DNA of 30,987 nt from Poseidonibacter ostreae (GCF_009208055.1 NZ_WFKI01000030.1:1-30987); one strand, 5' to 3'; positions 1 through 7,641 are shown, counted from the first letter of the stretch. Notes: generated by a model not told the origin, from the letters alone. Program-made: numbers and translations.

Positions 1-86
1 TTATATTGTATTAGATTAATGAATAGGTTATATAAGTGATTAGATACCATCAAATAGGCTTATTTGAATTGTGTTAGATTGTAATA

Positions 87-106
87 TGGTGGAGATGTCC
101 GGGATT
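87..106 (-). repeat. Putative attachment site: 3' end of a tRNA-Ala or tmRNA gene
   Basis: Read on the minus strand these 20 bases are AATCCCGGACATCTCCACCA. They fit the end of a T-loop, a T-stem 3' strand (CCGGA), a seven-base acceptor strand (CATCTCC), discriminator A and an encoded CCA. The T at position 70 would allow the G3:U70 pair typical of tRNA-Ala and tmRNA. The bases that follow (from 107) do not continue into a T-arm, so only the gene's 3' tip is present. Elements that integrate at tRNA or tmRNA genes leave exactly such a copy at the far end. No second copy was seen in the window, so the partner site would lie outside it. Confidence 0.6.
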
Positions 107-123
107 AAAGTTACTTTATATAT

Positions 124-155
124 GGTACTTTAAAGGTATTTTTTGTAAAAGTACC
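124..155. terminator. Inverted repeat, possible terminator
   Basis: GGTACTTT (124-131) and AAAGTACC (148-155) form a perfect 8-bp stem around a 16-base T-rich loop, just downstream of the hepT stop codon. It could end the leftward hepT transcript or be part of the element end beside the attachment site. There is no clean T-tract, so the role is uncertain. Confidence 0.3.
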
Positions 156-192
156 CCTAAAAGGTACCCTATAATTTATTATAAAGTAAGTT

Positions 193-564
193 TTATTGAA
201 TATCTTTTATTATTTGAATTGTAGTTTCATGTAATTCATTTACATCTTTTTTACAAAGATTAAAAATTACTTCAGCATCTAAATCAAAATAGTGATGTGA
301 TAAAATATCTCTAATTCCTTTAACTTGTTTCCACGGAATATTTGAATAATTTAATAAAAGTTGATTATCTGATAGTTTGTCAATATTCTTAAATCCTTCT
401 CCAATAGCAACTAATCTCATTGCAATACTGTCAAGTTTTTCAAGTCCATTTTCAGTTTCTAAAAAGTCATCACTAGAATTAATATTTTTTACTCTTGTTT
501 GGATTAACTCAAGAGAATATTTTATATCTTCTAATGTTGAAAGTATTAATTCTTTGTTAGACAT
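193..564 (-). CDS. hepT: HepT-like HEPN toxin (DUF86 family)
   Basis: This 123-residue, mostly helical protein has the full HepT signature RX4HXY: R85, H90 and Y92 in RDILSHHYF. HepT proteins are HEPN RNases. In the characterised Shewanella system, the partner MntA silences HepT by adding AMP groups to the tyrosine of this motif, and Y92 would be the target here. The gene is last in a leftward operon behind two MntA-like genes, and its start overlaps the preceding stop by 8 bp, so translation is probably coupled. Family assignment is firm; activity is inferred from motif and neighbours. Confidence 0.9.
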   Translation of the reverse strand: MSNKELILSTLEDIKYSLELIQTRVKNINSSDDFLETENGLEKLDSIAMRLVAIGEGFKNIDKLSDNQLLLNYSNIPWKQVKGIRDILSHHYFDLDAEVIFNLCKKDVNELHETTIQIIKDIQ

Positions 565-856
565 TGATTAAATCTTTTTTAATTGTTTGAAGGAAGAAAG
601 GTTTTATATTTTTGTGTTCTCTAATAATATCAACTTTCTTTTCTAAATCATTTTCTATTTGTTCTTTTATAGCTACCATATCGAATAATGATGGTTTCAT
701 TTTTACAAATATATCTATATCACTTTTATTTGTAGCTTCATCTCTTGCATAGCTTCCAAATAGTCCTATTTGTTCTACATTATATTTATTTTTAAATTCA
801 GAATAATGCTCTTTTAAATAATTTAGAATATTTGTTTTATTGATTTGTTTAGACAT
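557..856 (-). CDS. mntA: MntA-like nucleotidyltransferase antitoxin (second copy, next to hepT)
   Basis: This 99-residue protein has the minimal nucleotidyltransferase motif GSX10DXD: G34-S35 in GLFGSYARD, then D46 and D48 in SDIDIF. Small proteins of this type (MNT domain) are antitoxins of HepT and act by AMPylating it. The gene directly precedes hepT (8-bp overlap) and itself overlaps a second MntA-like gene upstream by 8 bp. Of the two copies, this one is the better candidate for the HepT partner because of position and its intact DXD. Confidence 0.88.
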   Translation of the reverse strand: MSKQINKTNILNYLKEHYSEFKNKYNVEQIGLFGSYARDEATNKSDIDIFVKMKPSLFDMVAIKEQIENDLEKKVDIIREHKNIKPFFLQTIKKDLINV

Positions 857-1148
857 ATATTAAGCCTTTCATAATCTTTTTATTTGAATCAGATACAAAG
901 TCAACTTCTGTTTTAAAAATTGATTGTAGTTCTTCTTTAATTTCATCTAATCTTATAAGTTTTGAAAATCCACCAATATATCTTTTAGAAAATTCTTCAT
1001 AATCTAATTTATAAGCTATATCAATATCACTATATTTAGTGTTAGTATCCTTAGCATAACTTCCAAATACTCCAAGTATTTCTAAGCCTTCATTTTGATA
1101 TATTGGTTTTAGTTCTTTTAATTTATTTAAGATTTCTTTTTTGTTCAT
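849..1148 (-). CDS. MntA-like nucleotidyltransferase (first copy of a tandem pair)
   Basis: With the start at 1148 this is a 99-residue MNT-domain protein with G29-S30 and D41/D43 (SDIDIAY), again GSX10DXD. An in-frame ATG at 1172 adds eight residues, but the start at 1148 gives the usual N-terminus of the family. The sequence before it, TATGATATAAT, looks like a -10 promoter element, so the first copy may sit almost directly at the transcription start. It is clearly diverged from the second copy. It could be a second antitoxin, a regulator of the pair, or an unrelated MNT enzyme caught in the operon. Confidence 0.82.
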   Translation of the reverse strand: MNKKEILNKLKELKPIYQNEGLEILGVFGSYAKDTNTKYSDIDIAYKLDYEEFSKRYIGGFSKLIRLDEIKEELQSIFKTEVDFVSDSNKKIMKGLIYV

Positions 1149-1173
1149 AATGATAATTATATCATAAATCATT

Positions 1174-1278
1174 TTATATTTTTTCTTTCATCCAATAATT
1201 AATCTTCTCCTCTTCCCATACAGTAATTTTAGGACTTAATTTAATAGGTTTAGGAAATTTATTTTCATTTAATATTTC
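1174..1278 (-). pseudogene. Remnant of an AlpA-family regulator (C-terminal part)
   Basis: A 34-codon open stretch on the minus strand, bounded by an upstream stop at 1279-1281, reads as the C-terminal half of an AlpA-type DNA-binding protein. It has FPKPIKLSPK followed by VWEEEKINYWM, which matches the family pattern FPKPIKL...W...EI..W. The N-terminal helix-turn-helix and start codon are missing. AlpA-like proteins serve as excision or integrase regulators in integrated elements, which fits the attachment site at 87-106. It is most likely a broken leftover. Confidence 0.6.
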
Positions 1279-1459
1279 TTAAATAACCAAATTACTTTTT
1301 GAGATATTTATTATTTAGTTAATTATATACCTTTTAAAAGTACTTAAATATATTATTATTATTACTATATATTTTACAAAATTATCTAATAAAATTTTAA
1401 ATAATAAAGTTAGTTTTTGATAATCTAAGATAAATATTTTATAAAAAGGTGAAAAAATT

Positions 1460-2470
1460 ATGATAATGAATGTAAGTTTATCAAGAAGTGATAATATATA
1501 CAAGGAGATAGAAGAATTTGAAGATTATGAATTACAAAATTGTATTGCATACGAAATGGCAATTAGAAATAAAAAATATAAAGCTACACTTATAAGAAAG
1601 GTTAGTGCTATTAATGATCTATTTTTAAGTTATAGAGATAATAAGCCGATTACTGATAAAAGTTTAATTGACTTAATTGAATTTTATAATGCAAACTTTG
1701 ATTATAATAAAGAATCGAGAGATGAATTTATTAATAATTGTTTGATTGACAGAATATCAATCTCTTTACGAGATTTAGGTATAAATGAAAAAGCTACGTA
1801 TGAATTATTAAAAATTGATGAGATCAAAGATTTTGAAATTATAAAATATATAAAAAAAACATATGAAAAAGAAAAACCTAATATACTTGATGATGAGATC
1901 AATGTTTACAGTAATGAAGGATATAAAATTATTCAATCTGGACCAATTGAGGAGGATGATACTTTTATTCTAGAAAATAAAATAATGCCAGATTTTAAGC
2001 GACCTTTTTTAAGGTTTCGTAATGGGAAATGTACTGAATTATTGGTGAATTTATCTTTGCCACTTAATGAATTAATCTGTTATCTTAAAAAAGTAAAGAA
2101 TGATTATACAGATAATCCGTCAATACTTAAAACTCCTTATGAGATAATGGAACTAGATATTATTTCAATAAATAATTCAAAAAAACAAAAAAAACAAGCT
2201 ATAAAATATGCTGATTACTTTTTTTGTTACGATTACTATACCCTTGCAAAACAAAATAATCCAAAATTAGCTAAAAAAAAGATTTATGAATTTATAGATT
2301 GGCAACTGTTGGATTATTATAATGAAGATGTTGGCATTGAAGATACTGAATCAACTGATGATACGAATATAGATCTAAGATATTATTCAGATGATAATTA
2401 TGCAAAATTTATACCAAAAATGGCATCAATGATTGAAGAGAAAAAATACCTTGAACTAGTAAGTATTTAA
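1460..2470 (+). CDS. Protein of unknown function, 336 residues
   Basis: I do not recognise this family. The gene has a good ribosome site (AAAAAGGTG) about 8 bases before the ATG at 1460; a second ATG two codons on is equally possible. The protein is soluble, mixed charge, with no signal peptide or membrane segment. The first half is helical with many D/E/K residues, a lysine-rich stretch (KKQKKQ) lies around residues 240-246, and the C-terminal part is acidic. Codon use is like the surroundings. It stands alone, followed by a palindrome-rich gap, in a stretch with recombination-type genes, so it is probably an accessory-element gene. Confidence 0.75.
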   Translation: MIMNVSLSRSDNIYKEIEEFEDYELQNCIAYEMAIRNKKYKATLIRKVSAINDLFLSYRDNKPITDKSLIDLIEFYNANFDYNKESRDEFINNCLIDRISISLRDLGINEKATYELLKIDEIKDFEIIKYIKKTYEKEKPNILDDEINVYSNEGYKIIQSGPIEEDDTFILENKIMPDFKRPFLRFRNGKCTELLVNLSLPLNELICYLKKVKNDYTDNPSILKTPYEIMELDIISINNSKKQKKQAIKYADYFFCYDYYTLAKQNNPKLAKKKIYEFIDWQLLDYYNEDVGIEDTESTDDTNIDLRYYSDDNYAKFIPKMASMIEEKKYLELVSI

Positions 2471-2501
2471 TAATAGGGTATTACCAAACTTTAAAACTAA
2501 A

Positions 2502-2515
2502 AAAATAGGCCTATT
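2502..2515. repeat. Perfect palindrome AAATAGGCCTATTT
   Basis: A 14-bp perfect palindrome 32 bp after the stop of the 336-residue gene. A near copy, CAAATAGGCTTATTTG, lies at 51-66 beside the attachment site. Such sites often bind dimeric regulators or recombinases. Confidence 0.5.
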
Positions 2516-2521
2516 TATATA

Positions 2522-2537
2522 TTAGTACATGTACTAA
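2522..2537. repeat. Perfect palindrome TTAGTACATGTACTAA
   Basis: A 16-bp perfect palindrome six bases after the previous one. It has the size and symmetry of an operator for a dimeric repressor. Function not shown. Confidence 0.5.
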
Positions 2538-2565
2538 CAACAAAACTAACTTGAATACCATTTAT

Positions 2566-2595
2566 AAGTTGACAAAAAATATATTTTGTCAACTT
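2566..2595. repeat. 12-bp perfect inverted repeat with 6-bp spacer
   Basis: AAGTTGACAAAA (2566-2577) and TTTTGTCAACTT (2584-2595) are perfectly complementary arms around a 6-bp spacer. The geometry matches a tyrosine-recombinase core site (two 11-13 bp arms, 6-8 bp spacer), though an operator or a hairpin terminator for the upstream gene is possible. No T-tract follows. It lies about 150 bp before an excisionase-like gene. Confidence 0.5.
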
Positions 2596-2746
2596 CATTA
2601 TCTGTCTCCCCTTTTACTCTTTTTTAATTATTAACTATGCTATACCATTTTTCTTTTGGAATAAAGGAATTTTAGGATCTTTTTTTTTCCATTTTGTTAG
2701 AAATAATTACTATAGAATTTCAATATCCAAATTAAAGGAGGATATT

Positions 2747-2914
2747 ATAAAAGAAAAACTAAGAGCAAAAACAATTGCTTATCGTTATGAAGTTGGACTT
2801 TCTACTGTTTGGCTATATGCTAAACAAGGAAAATTGACACCAATTAAAATAAGTAAAAGAGTGACTCTATTTGATATAGATGAAGTATCAGCTTTCTTTA
2901 ATGGAAAAAGATAA
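2747..2914 (+). CDS. Small excisionase/AlpA-like DNA-binding protein with a non-standard start
   Basis: The frame encodes 55 residues with a MerR/Xis-type helix-turn-helix: RAKTIAYRYEVGLSTVWLY, then a wing (KLTPIKISKRVTLFD) and IDEVSAFF. This is the usual layout of small excisionases and AlpA-like regulators. A perfect ribosome site, AAAGGAGG, ends at 2741, but the codon at the right distance (2747) is ATA and no ATG, GTG or TTG is in place. Either the gene starts at AUA, or ATG mutated to ATA and the gene is dying. The open frame and conserved ribosome site suggest recent function. Its likely job is to control excision of the surrounding element. Confidence 0.6.
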   Translation: MKEKLRAKTIAYRYEVGLSTVWLYAKQGKLTPIKISKRVTLFDIDEVSAFFNGKR

Positions 2915-3035
2915 AGATAGCTAAGCTGATAGGTGATTTCAAGTTAAAAATGAAATTAGAATTAAAAAGAATATATTGTTTAACTTAAGACTAAATGATA
3001 TATTCATTTATAATTATACAAGGAATTAAAATAAA

Positions 3036-3671
3036 ATGAAAACGAAAATTGAAGAAATTAATGTTACGGAGAATTTAAACTTTATACATGAACTTTTAAG
3101 TAATAAAAAAAATTTGAAAAATTTTATTATTATTATTTTTGATATTTGCCAAAAGGTTAAGGAAAATACGAATAATAAAATAGATTCAATTTTTTTAAGA
3201 GAAAGTAAAACGAGGAATTATTTAAATGAATATTCTAAATATCTACTAATCGATTATAGAATATTATATATTTCTTTTTTATATTTTTTATTAAGTATTA
3301 ATGTAAATAAAGAGAACTATGAAAAAGCACAAAATATCTTAAACTATGATGATAATAAAGAATTGAAGTCCAAAATTATAGGTTTATTTCTATTATTATT
3401 AAGAAATGAAAAAATAGCATTTGCTAAAGTAGATCGATTATCTAATAAATATCATGTAAAAAATGATGATGTTGTAATAAATATGGATGCAATATCATTA
3501 AAATTGGATCCAATAAAGGAACTCTTATCTGATGATCTTGATTCTTATAATAAAATTGAAAAAGTGATTGGTTCAAATTATGATATTTACAATGGAGAAT
3601 TAAGAACATGTAATTCTTATTCTATTGATGACTATTGTAAAACTAATAAGATTTTCAGTAATGAAGAATAA
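3036..3671 (+). CDS. Protein of unknown function, 211 residues
   Basis: No family recognised. The protein is helical and lysine/asparagine-rich, with hydrophobic stretches around residues 28-37 (FIIIIFDIC) and 72-90 (YRILYISFLYFLLSI) that are more like buried helices than clear membrane spans. There is no signal peptide. The ribosome site is modest (CAAGGAATTAAAATAAA before the ATG). Its 3' end overlaps the next gene by 11 bp, and that gene overlaps the third, so the three form one transcription unit. The trio may be a functional unit of the element with the convergent integrase as neighbour. Confidence 0.7.
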   Translation: MKTKIEEINVTENLNFIHELLSNKKNLKNFIIIIFDICQKVKENTNNKIDSIFLRESKTRNYLNEYSKYLLIDYRILYISFLYFLLSINVNKENYEKAQNILNYDDNKELKSKIIGLFLLLLRNEKIAFAKVDRLSNKYHVKNDDVVINMDAISLKLDPIKELLSDDLDSYNKIEKVIGSNYDIYNGELRTCNSYSIDDYCKTNKIFSNEE

Positions 3672-4176
3672 TTCAATAGAGAGTACAAAACTACCAAATA
3701 TCTTAATCAAAAGACTAGACAATTTCTTTAAAAATCAAAATGAAGAGATTAAACTAGATATTTTCTCAGAAAAAAGAAACCAATTCTTTAAATTGAAAAA
3801 TATAGACTCAAGTACTGATAATTTAGTACTTGAGTTAAAATCTTTTTATTCTGCTATCGATTATTTTTATAATTTACACGAAAATGCAAACTCTAAAAAT
3901 AAATCAATGTTAACAAAAGATCTAAAGAAATATAATGAGTTTACTATTAAATCATCAAAGAAACAAAATAGAAGTGCATTAAAAGAAGAGTTTTTAGTAG
4001 ATAAATCATCAATAGTAAATGATCTTCTTCTTTCAAGAAGAAGTTATCGTGAAATTTCAAACTTCTTTAGTAAATATCATAACAAATCAATTTCTCATAC
4101 ATATATTAGGAGGGTAATAACTAAATACCCTGAAATTTTCGATTTAAAAGAAGCTATGAATAATGCAATTAATTAA
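3661..4176 (+). CDS. Protein of unknown function with C-terminal helix-turn-helix-like region
   Basis: I prefer the ATG at 3661 (171 residues), which overlaps the previous gene by 11 bp; an ATG at 3625 in the same frame would add 12 residues but overlap more. The C-terminal 45 residues (LLLSRRSYREISNFFSKYH then ISHTYIRRVITKYPEIF) look like a helix-turn-helix in which the second helix reads DNA, so DNA binding is plausible. The middle is rich in serine and lysine. A perfect 11-bp inverted repeat lies inside the coding sequence (3806-3835). I cannot name the family. Confidence 0.7.
   Translation: MKNNSIESTKLPNILIKRLDNFFKNQNEEIKLDIFSEKRNQFFKLKNIDSSTDNLVLELKSFYSAIDYFYNLHENANSKNKSMLTKDLKKYNEFTIKSSKKQNRSALKEEFLVDKSSIVNDLLLSRRSYREISNFFSKYHNKSISHTYIRRVITKYPEIFDLKEAMNNAIN
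3806..3835. repeat. Intragenic 11-bp perfect inverted repeat, 8-base loop
   Basis: ACTCAAGTACT (3806-3816) and AGTACTTGAGT (3825-3835) are perfect complements around GATAATTT. It lies wholly inside a coding region, so it is not a terminator. It could form an mRNA hairpin or be a protein-binding site; chance is not excluded. Confidence 0.45.
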
Positions 4177-4579
4177 ATATACTGATTTAGTTGAGTTATT
4201 CTTAGTCCTTCTTATTCTTATTCTTATTATATTTTCTATATCTCTCCTTCTTTTTTATAAATTAATAAAAAAAGATATTTACAAATTAAGAGTTGAAAAT
4301 GTAAACAATTTTGATAATTTAGAGAATGAAATAAATTTAATCAATGATAAAAAAGTAGATAAATTAATCCATGAAATTCATCAAGAAGTATTAAAAAAAG
4401 AGAATATTTATCAAATAATAGAAAACCAACATGATTTACAAATATACCTTGATGAAAAACATATAGAGATAATTGAAGGTTTAAAAGTTGAAATGAATGA
4501 ACAAAAGAAACAAGAAATTGAAATATATAAGCTGTTAAATATTATCAATAGAAAACTACATAAAAATAAGATTGTATAA
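4163..4579 (+). CDS. Single-pass membrane protein with long coiled coil, unknown function
   Basis: 138 residues. One strong membrane helix near the N-terminus (about residues 9-33, LVELFLVLLILILIIFSISLL) is followed by a long charged helix with a heptad-like pattern (about 38-130) predicted to lie in the cytoplasm. There is no enzyme motif. The start overlaps the previous gene by 14 bp, so translation is likely coupled. Its stop is only 4 bp from the stop of the opposite-strand integrase. A scaffold or sensor role is a guess. Confidence 0.7.
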   Translation: MQLIKYTDLVELFLVLLILILIIFSISLLLFYKLIKKDIYKLRVENVNNFDNLENEINLINDKKVDKLIHEIHQEVLKKENIYQIIENQHDLQIYLDEKHIEIIEGLKVEMNEQKKQEIEIYKLLNIINRKLHKNKIV

Positions 4580-4583
4580 AATG

Positions 4584-5516
4584 TTAAGAAAGATAATGTT
4601 CCGTAATTGAAGCTCTAAAATGCTTCATCTCCCAGCTAACTGCTTGTATTGCTTCATAATATTTGTAATTAGCCTTTTGTTGATAAGCTCTTACTCTATT
4701 TTGAGCAAAGGTCCAGCGAAGACCATGCGAACTCTGATAGGTATGGTTACACTTCTTGCAAGCTTGCTTAAGATCATTTAAATATTGTTGATAATTTATT
4801 TTAAATTTTAGATTATTTTCTAAATATTTTTCTAGTTTTTTATAAGTATTTAAATCAACTAGTAAATCACCGACTTTCCCACCTTTTTCACAACTTTCTA
4901 TAATTCCAACTTCTTCATTTGATACTAAATCAATTTTAGTCCCTTTTAACTGTTCATTTTTAATTAAAGTTACTGCTTCTACCCGAGCACCTCCTGTTAA
5001 TTGAATCATTGCTGCAATTTGATGATTTTCATTTGTTAAGTTATTAATTATTAACAATGGATTCTTATATGTTCTATTGTGATAGTTATCTGCTACGAGA
5101 TTGTATTCTCTGGCATTATCTAAAATATTTTGTCTAACTTTAAAATCATAAATAATTGGATCTTTATCACTGTTTGTATATTTTAATTTGGAATACTTAT
5201 TTAAAGCAAATTCTAACTTGCCCAGGCTACTAGATATCTTTTCTGCATATTGTTTTGAAGCATAGTATTCTATCTTATATTCAAAGTAAGACTTGACATG
5301 TTCATCTGTTATGTATTCACAGTTTTTTAGTTTAAAATGTTCTTTTAAATAGTTAAAGAAATTATTCCACACTGAACGATAGGTTTCCATTGTCTTAAAT
5401 GATGCGATGCAGTTATAATGTTCATGATTTATATCTATTCTATGCTCTTTTTTTGCACCTTCCCGAAATACTACTTTAGTAAGCTCGGCTGTCTGATAAT
5501 ATACACTTCCTCTCAT
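4584..5516 (-). CDS. Tyrosine recombinase / integrase, 310 residues
   Basis: The C-terminal half carries the tyrosine-recombinase signature: Arg in LTGGARVEAVTL (about residue 181), a lysine in the following beta region (CEKGGKVGD), HGLR (about 264-267), a histidine in WEMKHFRA and the nucleophile Tyr two residues before the end (EHYLS). The N-terminal half (about 40-115) is a helical SAM-like arm-binding domain. Such enzymes integrate and excise genomic islands and integrative elements. It is the only full recombinase outside the endA-inserted element, so it is the natural candidate for the tRNA/tmRNA-like site at 87-106, though it sits 4.5 kb from it. The promoter side faces the AGTTTACA repeats. 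Confidence 0.88.
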   Translation of the reverse strand: MRGSVYYQTAELTKVVFREGAKKEHRIDINHEHYNCIASFKTMETYRSVWNNFFNYLKEHFKLKNCEYITDEHVKSYFEYKIEYYASKQYAEKISSSLGKLEFALNKYSKLKYTNSDKDPIIYDFKVRQNILDNAREYNLVADNYHNRTYKNPLLIINNLTNENHQIAAMIQLTGGARVEAVTLIKNEQLKGTKIDLVSNEEVGIIESCEKGGKVGDLLVDLNTYKKLEKYLENNLKFKINYQQYLNDLKQACKKCNHTYQSSHGLRWTFAQNRVRAYQQKANYKYYEAIQAVSWEMKHFRASITEHYLS

Positions 5517-6125
5517 TATTTACCTTATTTGATTTGCCTATTATTTAAATTTTAAATTAATCCTGCCTCAAAGTTGCAGGTATGTGTTGAGTCAATCTTC
5601 TTTTATTTTTCTTCAAAAGAGCAATGAATATTGTTAGAGTAATCGACTAACAACCCGAAGTAATTATAGTATTAACCTTACTTTTCAGTTTGAACAAAGT
5701 TCTGATAACTTGGATGCATTTAAGCATAACTTAGATTTTTGAAATACGATAAAATCTAGAATCTAGATAACTAAAAATTTAAAGGTACTTTGAAACAATG
5801 AGTACATACATTGTGAAACTAAAAGTCTCAGTTTAAAAAAGAAAATAATAACATCTAAATTGTAAACTGAATACTATTTTTTAGTTGTTATTTAAAATTT
5901 CTCCGTTTCCTTTTTTTTATAAAAAACTAAAGATACCTAAAATAAGCTCTTTAGAAGCTATAGTTTACAACCTGCAAATTTATCAGTTTACACTTGAGTT
6001 TACAGTAGTTTACAGTTGAGTTTACAGAATGAAAATTGTCTTTTCACAAAAATGATAAGTTTTAGAAATCTTTATATTTAGAAGTTGTAATTTTGTAATA
6101 ATAAATTATTGAAGAAAAGAATGTA
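5517..6125. other. 609-bp non-coding region upstream of the integrase
   Basis: No credible gene. It holds a hairpin CCTGC/GCAGG around 5564-5580 just upstream of the integrase, a tandem TCTAGAATCTAGA near 5755-5768, and a cluster of AGTTTACA repeats listed separately. The density of repeats suggests an arm-site array, an origin, or a regulatory region. Confidence 0.6.
5861..6026. repeat. AGTTTACA iteron-like cluster (five direct copies, one inverted)
   Basis: AGTTTACA occurs at 5962-5969, 5985-5992, 5997-6004, 6007-6014 and 6019-6026, with the inverted form TGTAAACT at 5861-5868. The last four copies are spaced 12, 10 and 12 bp apart, close to one helix turn, so bound proteins would line up on one face. 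This is typical of iterons of replication origins or arm sites of integrases and excisionases. The nearest gene that could use it is the integrase at 4584-5516. Confidence 0.65.
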
Positions 6126-7187
6126 TTAGAAATTATAAATTGAGAGTGTTAATCCATAAAAATCTAAATTTGATAATAGTTCTATATCTTCATTATTTTT
6201 AATTAATATTTCAATGATTCTTATATTACTATTAATTTTTTCTTGATCGCATTTATGACTAACAGCTATTTCCCAAAAAATTGGGACATCATTATTGTCA
6301 ATTGTTAAAATATCTGCTAAATAGCCTTTATGTTTTTTATTATCTAAATATATTTCTTTTACATCATTAAAGTTTAAAAATATATCTTTATATTCTTCTT
6401 TTTCTTTTAATGAATAATGAGGATGATAGCAATTTTCTATTAATAGAATTTTATTTTTTTTTGAAATGTTACTAAAATAATCTATTATATGAATATGATC
6501 ATCATAAATTTCTTTAAATCTATGTCTTCTTGTATTCAGAAATTGATCAACAAATAAGAGTTTCTCAATTAATTTGTTTTCATCTTTAATTTTATACCAG
6601 CTATTTTGAATACTTTGCCACTTTTTAATATATTTAAACTTACCCTTTTGAGCATAGTTTATTTTCATATTTATGTAATATGTTATTCTTTGATTTAACC
6701 ATTTATGAAATTTTATAAAGATATCAATTAATTGTTTATTCTTAGTTGCTTTAACTTGTTTAAAGAAATTTTTTAATCTTTCTTTTAATTCTATTTCACT
6801 ATCAAAAAAATCAATTAAATTGTTGCATATGATAGAATCTATTCTATCATTAATATTTTCTATTGGTTCTGGACCAAATAAGCCGTTTGTAGACTCATAT
6901 GAAGTAGTAGTTGTACTCTTTTGAAGGCCAATTCCAATTTCTTTGGAATTAGTTCTATTTTCATTTATTTTATTAAATAAGATAGTTTTTGCTAATTTGT
7001 GAAGGTATGTCTCATCACTACACTCTAAATTTAGATGATAAAAATGATGTATTCTTTTATTACCTTTTCTAATACCCATTTTTTCTTTGCAATTTATACA
7101 AAAGAAAGAATCTTCTTCTTTTTTTGTTTCTGATGCTTTTACTAATATACCTTTTGAGTTTAATGCATATGTTCTAGTGCTATTCAT
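6126..7187 (-). CDS. CoiA-like nuclease family protein
   Basis: 353 residues. The N-terminus has a CXXC zinc-knuckle (C30, C33 in FFCINCKEKM) followed by a basic histidine-rich stretch (RIHHFYHLNLEC, residues 45-56), the layout of the CoiA family. Near the C-terminus, GYLADIL and then PIFWEIAVSHK give a D...E-X-X pattern of a PD-(D/E)XK nuclease core. CoiA was first linked to competence in Gram-positive bacteria; related proteins in other phyla are common in mobile and defence regions and have no fixed role. The middle (residues 100-250) is helical and unrecognised. No strong ribosome site is seen before the ATG. Confidence 0.72.
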   Translation of the reverse strand: MNSTRTYALNSKGILVKASETKKEEDSFFCINCKEKMGIRKGNKRIHHFYHLNLECSDETYLHKLAKTILFNKINENRTNSKEIGIGLQKSTTTTSYESTNGLFGPEPIENINDRIDSIICNNLIDFFDSEIELKERLKNFFKQVKATKNKQLIDIFIKFHKWLNQRITYYINMKINYAQKGKFKYIKKWQSIQNSWYKIKDENKLIEKLLFVDQFLNTRRHRFKEIYDDHIHIIDYFSNISKKNKILLIENCYHPHYSLKEKEEYKDIFLNFNDVKEIYLDNKKHKGYLADILTIDNNDVPIFWEIAVSHKCDQEKINSNIRIIEILIKNNEDIELLSNLDFYGLTLSIYNF

Positions 7188-7364
7188 TAATTTAAAATAG
7201 TATTTTTTTTAAAGATTCATTATGTTGATATTTCTTTTCATGTTTACTGGTACTCTTAACTAAATTCATAAAATAATTAACTTTTTTCTTATCATTATTT
7301 TCTTCAATTTTTTCCTTTGTTTTTAACTTATTATATTTAAATTATTTTAATATTTTATAAACTT
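7188..7364 (-). other. Gap with a small unanchored minus-strand reading frame
   Basis: On the minus strand a lysine-rich frame of about 50 codons ends at 7194 (C-terminus NESLKKILF), but it has no good start codon near the AAAGG at its 5' side. It may be a decayed small gene of the operon that reads into the CoiA-like gene, or chance. Confidence 0.25.
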
Positions 7365-7640
7365 TTATCTCATAAAAGATTTATTTTCTTTTAATTCTAA
7401 ATATCTTTCATATCTTTCAAACTCATTTTTAAAATCGTTACTTATAAAGAAATACTCTGTTAATAAAAGCCCTAAACTAAGTATAAATATCATAATTGTA
7501 GATGAATCATATGAACTTGTAATAACTATAGTTACTATATGTGTGATTAAAATATACATAAGAAACTTCTCAAAGTATTTTTCTTTAATTTTGTATAAAA
7601 GTATAAAAATTAATCTATCTAATAATCCTAAAGGTTTCAT
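7365..7640 (-). CDS. Small membrane protein, unknown function
   Basis: 91 residues with two hydrophobic helices at about residues 26-45 (FLMYILITHIVTIVI) and 48-67 (TIMIFILSLGLLLTEYFF), and a charged C-terminal tail (NEFERYERYLELKENK). The ribosome site GGAAAG precedes the ATG. It is the last gene of a leftward operon of three small membrane proteins and begins one base after the stop of the 51-residue gene. No family recognised. Confidence 0.65.
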   Translation of the reverse strand: MKPLGLLDRLIFILLYKIKEKYFEKFLMYILITHIVTIVITSSYDSSTIMIFILSLGLLLTEYFFISNDFKNEFERYERYLELKENKSFMR

Positions 7641-7641
7641 T

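Noticed and set aside
87..106. Intact tRNA or tmRNA gene
   Set aside because: Only the 3'-terminal 20 bases fit; neighbouring bases do not form the T-arm or other arms.
1315..1503. 62-residue minus-strand frame
   Set aside because: Low-complexity I/F/Y-rich translation of AT-rich promoter DNA, without ribosome site, overlapping the start of a better gene.
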